From Bacillota bacterium (GTDB lineage: Bacteria > Bacillota > UBA994 > UBA5500), in the NCBI GenBank assembly GCA_023436245.1, contig JAEZJZ010000097.1, forward strand, positions 1 to 35,503: a stretch of DNA of 35,503 nucleotides, given 5' to 3'. The notes below the pieces were generated by a model. It did not search any database. It was not told the origin of the DNA and saw only the letters and a list, made by a program, of their open reading frames with translations. The position numbers were made by a program, and so were the translations under genes. This document shows, piece by piece, positions 30,416-35,503 of this stretch (positions are counted from its first letter, which is position 1; every line of letters starts with the position of its first letter).

Positions 30416-31300
30416 ATGAAGAAGCTTCTGTTGGTGGTTGTTGGCTTGCTCGTCATGTTCGCCGCAACGGCAGCCATTGCAGTCAACTACCAGCGGCCTG
30501 TACGAACCATTACTGCTGAAGATGACAGTGGTGTGCTGCTGGTCTATTACCGCTTGCCCACTCGTTTGGTGGTGCTTGATGCCCCCGCCGGGCGCCTTTT
30601 GCAGCAACTGGGCGTCGGCGAGATGGTGGTCGGGGCCAGTGCTGAGGCTGCAGTGGATTTCCCTCGGGCTGAAGAGCTTCCACCTGCGGTCGACTTGCGG
30701 CCGGCGGCCATCGTCGCGCTCCGTCCGCACTTGGTGGTGGCTGGCCCCCAATCAGTGGAACTCGCAGCAGCCCTGCGTCAGAACGGTGTCAACGTCTGGA
30801 TGACGAACCCGGCCAGTCTGGAAGCCTTGCTTACCGGGTTCAGCCGTCTGGGCAAACTGGTTGGTAGGGAAGAGCAGGGCACCACCTTGGCCGACCAATT
30901 AAACGCTCAACTGGCCAGCCTCTCGGCCGGAGAGGTGCAGACGCCTGTCCGTGCCTTGTTCTGGCGCGATCAGTCGTTTACCGCTGCCGGATCGGGCACG
31001 CTGGAAGCAGACCTGCTCGCGCTTGCCGGTGGCATGAATGTGGTTGCCACAGAGGGATACTCCATCTTGCCGGCCGCCGAGGCGGCTCTGCTCACGCCGG
31101 AGGTCATTCTTGTGCCGGAAGCTGTTGCTTCGCAGACCATCACTATCCTTCCGCCGCCGGGCACGACTGCTGGGCAGAACGGTGAGTCGGTTGCGCCACG
31201 CCAAGTCACTTTCCCGAGCGATTTCTTTCCAATCAGTTGGGAGAACGTCTTGGACAGAGTCACTTGGCTGAAACAACAGATCGCTGTGCCGGCAAACTGA
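30416..31300 (+). CDS. Orphan TroA/BtuF-like substrate-binding protein
   Basis: Extracytoplasmic binding protein of the helical-backbone (Fe-siderophore/cobalamin) class. The 294-residue product has a signal or membrane anchor (about 3-22) without a lipobox cysteine, which is unusual for a Gram-positive binding protein. The body has RLVVLDAPAGRLLQQLGVGEMVVGASAEA, VDLRPAAIVALRPHLVVAG and LLALAGGMNVVATEGYSILPAEA-like segments (actual: ILPAAEAAL). No ABC permease or ATPase is nearby. It begins four bases after comFB with no clear SD, so it is likely coupled to it. Ligand unknown. Confidence 0.75.
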   Translation: MKKLLLVVVGLLVMFAATAAIAVNYQRPVRTITAEDDSGVLLVYYRLPTRLVVLDAPAGRLLQQLGVGEMVVGASAEAAVDFPRAEELPPAVDLRPAAIVALRPHLVVAGPQSVELAAALRQNGVNVWMTNPASLEALLTGFSRLGKLVGREEQGTTLADQLNAQLASLSAGEVQTPVRALFWRDQSFTAAGSGTLEADLLALAGGMNVVATEGYSILPAAEAALLTPEVILVPEAVASQTITILPPPGTTAGQNGESVAPRQVTFPSDFFPISWENVLDRVTWLKQQIAVPAN

Positions 31301-31352
31301 TCTCTTGCTCATCTGGCCGTGTCTGGTCAGGGCGTGGAAGGAGGTGAAAACC

Positions 31353-31739
31353 ATGCAAGCCTTACGCGGAGCTACCACTGCGGCTGGGAACACGGCTGCT
31401 GCTATTCTGCAAGCCACCCGAGAGTTGTTGTTGGCCATGGCCAGCGAGAATGAACTGACCGCAGAGGAGATCGTCAGCATCATTTTCACCGCAACTCCTG
31501 ATCTCACCGCTGCATTTCCTGCCAGGGCAGCTAGGGAACTGGGTTGGACGGGTGTGGCCTTGCTGGACGCGGTTGAGATGGATGTCCCGGGAGCCTTGCC
31601 GCAAGCGATTCGCGTGCTGCTCTTGGTTGAGCGGCCGCACGATCCCCAGACAGCCAGGCATGTCTATCTTGGTCAGGCCGCGAGCCTGCGACCTGACCTA
31701 AACATTGCAGAGCGGCATCATGAGTCTCAGATCAAATGA
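31353..31739 (+). CDS. aroH: Chorismate mutase, AroH class
   Basis: Converts chorismate to prephenate for phenylalanine and tyrosine. The 128-residue product (B. subtilis 127) is the trimeric AroH fold: R5 in RGAT, E75 in EMDVPGALPQAIRVLL, R87 and Y105 align to the catalytic Arg7, Glu78, Arg90 and Tyr108 of the Bacillus enzyme. ATG 31353 has a perfect SD AAGGAGGTGA. A longer frame from 31305 lacks one. Placed before cmk, but separated by a 229-base gap with its own promoter for cmk. Confidence 0.95.
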   Translation: MQALRGATTAAGNTAAAILQATRELLLAMASENELTAEEIVSIIFTATPDLTAAFPARAARELGWTGVALLDAVEMDVPGALPQAIRVLLLVERPHDPQTARHVYLGQAASLRPDLNIAERHHESQIK

Positions 31740-31861
31740 CGCAGTCCAATAGACGGCAGAAACGCTGGGGCTGAGGCTTGACGCTGCATGGCAGATTTCG
31801 TTTGCCGCGGTGCAGATCAGTCGCGTCAGTGCGCAGCTGTCCGGCTAACCTTGACAACTTG

Positions 31862-31870
31862 TGGTATAAT
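31862..31870 (+). promoter_or_regulatory. Extended -10 promoter of the cmk operon
   Basis: TGGTATAAT (TATAAT at 31865-31870) with the TGn extension. TTGACA at 31851-31856 is only 8 bases away and so cannot be its -35; the region 17 bases upstream is poor. Transcription would start near 31877. Confidence 0.6.
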
Positions 31871-31885
31871 AGCTCTGGTTACTAT

Positions 31886-31926
31886 GAGTAGCTTTGCTCC
31901 CAGATGATGGTGGGATGCTGCTCATC
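31886..31926 (+). promoter_or_regulatory. Structured 5' leader, possible pseudoknot, upstream of cmk
   Basis: GAGTAGC (31886-31892) pairs with GCTGCTC (31917-31923; one G-T pair). Inside it TCCCA (31898-31902) pairs with TGGGA (31911-31915) around loop GATGATGG. The loop GATGA can pair with TCATC (31922-31926), giving an H-type pseudoknot in competition with the outer stem. It lies between the promoter and the cmk SD. I do not recognise it as a named riboswitch class. Confidence 0.4.
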
Positions 31927-31968
31927 AGGAACTAGCTTTCACTACTTGCAGAGCAGGAGGTATCGATC

Positions 31969-32649
31969 TTGCTGCCGTGCCAACTGAATATTGCTGTCGA
32001 TGGGCCTGCCGGAGCCGGCAAGAGCACCGTTTCACGAGCGGTAGCTTTGGCACTGGGGCTGTCCTACTTGGACACAGGGTCCATGTATCGCGCGCTGACC
32101 TGGAAGGCTCTGCAGCTTCATATCTCTCCTAATGACGCCGAACGCTTGACCGCTCTGGCCGGGGACACCATCTGGTCCCTGACTGGAAGCGGAGCAGAGG
32201 CTGAGCTCTTGATGGATGGTCAGCCACTGCCTAAAGAGATCAGATCCGATCAGGTCACTGCTTTGGTTTCGACCGTCTCCGGGCATCAGGCCGTGCGTGA
32301 GACCGTTGTCAGGCAACAGCGGGCAATCTGTGCGGCTGGTGGATTCATCGCTGACGGGCGGGACATTGCCACAGTAGTAATGCCGGGTGCTAATTTGAAG
32401 GTGTTTCTGACGGCCAGCGTCGCTGCCAGAGCAGAACGCCGTCGACTTGAACAGGGCAAGCAGCTGCAGGAGCTGCCTGAATTGACCCGTGACATTGCTA
32501 GACGTGACGAGCAGGATAGCAGCCGCGAGCACTCGCCTCTTCGTCAGGCGAGGGATGCTTGGGTCTTGGATACCACCGGGATGACCTTCGATTCCGTTGT
32601 GAATCGCATTCTGGAGAAGGCGCGATCGGTCTGCACTGAGGGGGTATAG
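31969..32649 (+). CDS. cmk: Cytidylate kinase
   Basis: Phosphorylates CMP and dCMP using ATP. The 226-residue product has the P-loop D11-GPAGAGKST20, SYLDTGSMYRALTWKA, IADGRDIATVVMP with the nucleotide-binding GRD, and the LID arginines in RAERRRLEQGK and ELTRDIARRDEQDSSREHSPLR. TTG 31969 is eight bases after AGGAGG. The order cmk-plsC-ispH/rpsA is a conserved clostridial operon; cmk-rpsA linkage is found across bacteria. Confidence 0.96.
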   Translation: MLPCQLNIAVDGPAGAGKSTVSRAVALALGLSYLDTGSMYRALTWKALQLHISPNDAERLTALAGDTIWSLTGSGAEAELLMDGQPLPKEIRSDQVTALVSTVSGHQAVRETVVRQQRAICAAGGFIADGRDIATVVMPGANLKVFLTASVAARAERRRLEQGKQLQELPELTRDIARRDEQDSSREHSPLRQARDAWVLDTTGMTFDSVVNRILEKARSVCTEGV

Positions 32650-33255
32650 ATGATGCTTTTTTACCGCATCATGCGAGGGATGGCCGCCTTTGTGGCGCGA
32701 TTTGTGGTCAGGGTGCGTGTTAAGGGCTTGGAAAATGTACCGGATACAGGCGCGTGTGTGATTGCAGCCAACCACATTCATGCGCTTGATCCGCTGTTGT
32801 TGGCAATTGCCGTCAGGCGGCCGATCTGCTTCATGGCCAAGGAAGAGCTGCTGCGTGTACCTGTCTTTGGCTGGTTGGTGCGTCGGGTGGGGGTGTTTCC
32901 GGTGAAGCGCGGCAGAGTGGACGTACAGGCTATCCGGCATTCGCTGGAGGTCTTGGGCAACGGTGGTGCGCTCGGCATTTTTCCCGAGGGCACACGCAGC
33001 AAGACCGGGGAGATGCAGGAGGCGTTGGGCGGAGCCGCTATGTTGTCTGCGCGCGGCGGAGCTGTGCTCATCCCGGCCGCAATCGACGGCGAATATCGCG
33101 TCGGTGGCTCTCTCAAACTGTGTATCGGGGAGCCGGTTCCGATCAGCTCTGCCACTCCCGGCAAACTGACCGGCGATGAACGGGCCCAGGTAACCAAGCT
33201 GTTGATGGACCGAATCGCGGAACTCAAACGGCAATGCCTTGACGAGAGTTGGTGA
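32650..33255 (+). CDS. plsC: 1-acyl-sn-glycerol-3-phosphate acyltransferase
   Basis: Membrane-associated acyltransferase that makes phosphatidic acid from lysophosphatidate. The 201-residue product has the four acyltransferase blocks: N41-H42-IHAL-D47, GVFPVKRG, F111-PEGTR116, and IPAAIDGEY. An N-terminal hydrophobic segment (about 3-20) provides membrane contact. ATG 32650 is adjacent to the cmk stop, with an in-frame ATG three bases later; GAGGGGGT is the SD. Next gene starts four bases after its stop. Confidence 0.93.
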   Translation: MMLFYRIMRGMAAFVARFVVRVRVKGLENVPDTGACVIAANHIHALDPLLLAIAVRRPICFMAKEELLRVPVFGWLVRRVGVFPVKRGRVDVQAIRHSLEVLGNGGALGIFPEGTRSKTGEMQEALGGAAMLSARGGAVLIPAAIDGEYRVGGSLKLCIGEPVPISSATPGKLTGDERAQVTKLLMDRIAELKRQCLDESW

Positions 33256-33259
33256 ATGG

Positions 33260-35440
33260 GTGAAGACTTTGTTGGCTCCGGCTGCTGGCTTCTGCTACGG
33301 AGTGAAGCGGGCTGTCAACTTGGCTGAATCAGCTGATGGTCAAGTCTTTGCGCTGGGACAATTGGTGCACAACCCGCAGGAGATGCAGCGTCTTGCTCTG
33401 CGGGGAGTTCAGGTCGTGGCCACTCTAGACCAGGTCCCAGTCGGCAGTACTGTGCTGATTCGTGCGCATGGCGCTCCACCTGCCGTATACGAGCAGGCTA
33501 AGCAGCGGAAGTTGGTGTTGATGGATGCAACTTGCCCTCATGTGGCTAGCCTGATCAGCAAATCTCTCACTTTTGCGCAAAACGGATTTCAGTTGTTGAT
33601 TCTGGGTGATGCTGATCATCCCGAGGTACAGGCTGCGCTGGCCTGGGCCGGTCCTTCCGCCAAAGTGATCTCGGGTGTGACAGAACTGGAGGCGCTGCGG
33701 CTTGAGCCACCGGTTGCACTGGTGGCGCAGACAACCACCAAGACTGAGCTTTTCCGCCAAGTTGCAGCGGCATTGACAGACCGGGGAATCGCAGCCAAGA
33801 TCGGTCAGACAATTTGCCATGCGACGGCAGAAAGGCAGCAGGCGGCCGTGCATCTGGCCCGGCAAGTAGATATAATGGTGGTTGTAGGCGGTTATAATAG
33901 TGCTAACACTCGAAATCTGGTACAATTATGTTCTGAGACAGGTACGCCTACTCACCATGTTGAATCCGCCGCTGACCTCTTGCCAAGCTGGTTTTCATCT
34001 GGTGCAACAGTAGGTATTTCTGCGGGGGCTTCAACTCCGGATTGGATAATTAAGGAGGTTGTGACTACAGTGGAGAACATGGAGAACAAGAATGTGGAAA
34101 TGGTGACAGAGAACGAAGAGGCTACGACCGAAGTCAAGGTCGAAGCAACCGAGGCCGCGGTAGAGGAAGAGACCAAGGCTAATCTGGACCAGGCTGAGGC
34201 CACGCGGGAAGCCGCGGCTGAAGCCATTGACCAGTCGGTTGACGGGATTACCGGCGACATGGCCAACATCAAGACCGGCCAGGTTGTCACCGGCACCGTT
34301 GTCCGGGTCACGGACAGTGAGGTCTATGTCGATATTCGCTACAAGTCTGATGGCATCATCCCGATGAATGAACTTTCCAACTTGCCCAACGTGCAGCCGT
34401 CTGACGTGGTGAACGAGGGGGACCAGATCAGAGTAGTCGTGCTGCGTCTGGAGAACAAGGAAGGCAACGTCGTTCTTTCCAAGCGCCGTGCCGATGCCGA
34501 AGAAGGCTGGAAGGCAGCAGAAGCCGCTTTTGCTGAAGGCGCAGTCGTTTCCGGTGAAGTGGCAGAGGTTGTGAAGGGCGGCTTGATCGTTTCCCTCTTC
34601 GACCTCCGGGCCTTCTTGCCCGCGTCTTTGGTTGATATGCGGTTTGTACCCGATCTCGGCGTCTATGTCGGTCAAGACGTATCCGTGAAGATCATTGAAA
34701 TGGAGAACAACCGCAAGCGTTTGGTCGTGTCTCGCAAGGCAGCGATCGAAGAGCTGAGCGCCAGTCGGCGCGATGCCACCTGGGAAGCTCTGGAAGAAGG
34801 ACAGGTCCTGGAAGGCACCGTACAACGCCTGACTGACTTTGGCGCCTTCGTGGACATCGGCGGTGTTGACGGGCTGGTGCACGTCTCTGAGATTTCCTGG
34901 GGTCGCGTCAATCATCCATCTGAAGCCCTCAGCGAAGGCCAACAAGTCAAGGTTAAGGTTCTCGGCGTAGACCGGGAGCGTGAGCGCATCTCCTTGAGCA
35001 TGAAGCAGGCAGAGTCCGATCCTTGGACCCTCGTCGGCGAGCAGTTCACCGTTGGCAGTGTTGTCAAGGGTCGCGTCATGCGCACCGTCTCCTTTGGAGC
35101 GTTTGTGGAGATTACGCCTGGCGTAGAAGGCCTGGTGCACATCTCGCAGCTTTCCAACGAGAGAGTTGAGAAGACTGAGGATGTTGTTAACCCCGGTGAT
35201 GAAGTAGACGTGCGTATCCTCAGCCTCAACCCGGCTGAGCGCCGCATCTCTCTCAGCATGCGGGACCCGCAGCAGCCACGCGCGGAGCGTCAGCAGGGCG
35301 ATCGCCCGGATCGCGGCGAACGCCGTCCACGGCGCAATGACGGCCGCAACCAGAGCTATCGTGAAGAAGGCTCTGTCACCTTGGGCGACATGTTCGGCAA
35401 TCTCTTCGGCAAGGACAAGAAGGAAGACGAGCAGGAATAA
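33260..35440 (+). CDS. ispH: IspH–ribosomal protein S1 fusion
   Basis: Fusion of 4-hydroxy-3-methylbut-2-enyl diphosphate reductase (last MEP-pathway step) to S1-type RNA-binding domains, 726 residues. The IspH part (about 1-268) has the three iron-sulfur cysteines C12, C92 and C186, with GFCYG, DATCPHV and the TICHAT region. An acidic alanine- and glutamate-rich linker (268-335) follows. Four S1 domains start near 337, 425, 512 and 595 (GQVVTGTV, GAVVSGEV, GQVLEGTV, GSVVKGRV); the last two have the classic FGAFV. The C-terminus is arginine-rich then acidic. GTG 33260 gives MKTLLAPAAGFCYG, as in standalone IspH. Such fusions are known in Clostridia. Confidence 0.95.
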   Translation: MKTLLAPAAGFCYGVKRAVNLAESADGQVFALGQLVHNPQEMQRLALRGVQVVATLDQVPVGSTVLIRAHGAPPAVYEQAKQRKLVLMDATCPHVASLISKSLTFAQNGFQLLILGDADHPEVQAALAWAGPSAKVISGVTELEALRLEPPVALVAQTTTKTELFRQVAAALTDRGIAAKIGQTICHATAERQQAAVHLARQVDIMVVVGGYNSANTRNLVQLCSETGTPTHHVESAADLLPSWFSSGATVGISAGASTPDWIIKEVVTTVENMENKNVEMVTENEEATTEVKVEATEAAVEEETKANLDQAEATREAAAEAIDQSVDGITGDMANIKTGQVVTGTVVRVTDSEVYVDIRYKSDGIIPMNELSNLPNVQPSDVVNEGDQIRVVVLRLENKEGNVVLSKRRADAEEGWKAAEAAFAEGAVVSGEVAEVVKGGLIVSLFDLRAFLPASLVDMRFVPDLGVYVGQDVSVKIIEMENNRKRLVVSRKAAIEELSASRRDATWEALEEGQVLEGTVQRLTDFGAFVDIGGVDGLVHVSEISWGRVNHPSEALSEGQQVKVKVLGVDRERERISLSMKQAESDPWTLVGEQFTVGSVVKGRVMRTVSFGAFVEITPGVEGLVHISQLSNERVEKTEDVVNPGDEVDVRILSLNPAERRISLSMRDPQQPRAERQQGDRPDRGERRPRRNDGRNQSYREEGSVTLGDMFGNLFGKDKKEDEQE
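34052..34081 (+). promoter_or_regulatory. Internal ribosome-binding site at the IspH/S1 junction
   Basis: AAGGAGG (34052-34058) lies in frame at the domain boundary, encoding Lys-Glu-Val. In-frame GTG codons follow at 34061 (2-base spacing) and 34070 (11 bases), with ATG at 34079. Initiation at 34070 would produce a standalone S1 protein of about 456 residues starting MENMENKN. This is likely the relic, or still active, start of a once separate rpsA. Confidence 0.5.
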
Positions 35441-35449
35441 CAGACATTG

Positions 35450-35482
35450 AAAAAGGCGGGGGGCTTTTGCCCCGGCGTTTTT
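35450..35482 (+). terminator. Terminator after ispH-rpsA
   Basis: AAAAAGGCGGGG pairs imperfectly (two G-G mismatches) with CCCCGGCGTTTTT around GGCTTTTG. A and T tracts on both sides make it potentially bidirectional. No gene is seen in the final 21 bases. Confidence 0.8.
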
Positions 35483-35503
35483 GATGCCATTTACAGTTGC
35501 CAA

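Noticed and set aside
31851..31870. TTGACA plus TATAAT as a canonical -35/-10 pair before cmk
   Set aside because: Spacer is only 8 bases. The -10 with its TGG extension is kept, the TTGACA is treated as chance.
32032..33234. 400-codon minus-strand frame opposite cmk and plsC
   Set aside because: Low-complexity translation without family motifs, fully covered by two well-identified plus-strand genes.
34031..35503. 490-codon open frame on the minus strand opposite ispH-rpsA
   Set aside because: It mirrors the S1 coding frame, has no recognisable domain and no SD. The plus-strand gene has clear IspH and S1 motifs.

Overview
The window is a chromosomal segment of an endospore-forming Firmicute, most likely a deep clostridial lineage; I cannot name a genus. 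The evidence is the spoIIM–xerD–deoB–pdp–dacF–spoIIAA–spoIIAB–sigF–spoVA order, which parallels Bacillus subtilis nudF–spoIIM–xerD–drm–pun–dacF–spoIIA. A second block (scpA–scpB–ytfI/ytfJ–dacB–spmA–spmB–rluB) is followed by aroH–cmk–plsC–ispH/rpsA. The spoVA locus is the reduced C-D-E set usual in Clostridia, IspH is fused to ribosomal protein S1, and a DHH-CBS-CBS-nucleotidyltransferase fusion is present. GC content looks moderately high. TTG and GTG starts are common, and Shine-Dalgarno (SD) sequences decide many of the start choices given here.

Layout. 1-5200: nudF, spoIIM, a D,D-carboxypeptidase, ddl and a class I aminotransferase. 5200-8430: an accessory block holding a REP-associated (RAYT/Y1) transposase on the minus strand between inverted REP-like repeats, then an ABC exporter half-transporter. 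A third REP and a near copy of the terminator that precedes the block close it. 8530-9300: a small membrane protein, then a 340-bp array of five 64-bp twin-hairpin repeats. 9300-14040: xerD, deoB, pdp, dacF. 14240-16565: a conserved-looking unknown, then spoIIAA-spoIIAB-sigF. 16760-19404: a small membrane protein, a dodecin-like protein, a second twin-hairpin array, spoVAC-D-E. 19585-24091: the DHH-CBS-tRNA nucleotidyltransferase fusion, a site-2 protease, scpA, scpB. 24164-27839: a third repeat array, a DUF2953 protein, gerW/ytfJ, dacB, spmA, spmB. 27859-31740: a DUF454 protein (minus strand), a RidA-like protein, rluB, repeats with a palindromic MITE-like element, comFB, an orphan binding protein, aroH. 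31860-35482: a structured leader, cmk, plsC, ispH-rpsA and a terminator.

The genes work together mainly in sporulation: commitment and forespore sigma-F control (spoIIA operon), engulfment (spoIIM), cortex peptidoglycan tailoring (dacF, dacB, spmA/B), dipicolinate channel (spoVA) and germination (gerW). Housekeeping genes for nucleoside salvage, chromosome segregation (xerD, scpAB), tRNA and rRNA maturation, isoprenoids and phospholipids lie among them.

The most unusual content is a dispersed repeat family. Each ~64-66 bp unit has two hairpins joined by conserved linkers, and stem sequences differ between loci while pairing is preserved by matched changes. It occurs at five loci. At three of them the last hairpin lies within a few bases of the Shine-Dalgarno of the next gene; at a fourth (xerD) the array ends 130 bp upstream.
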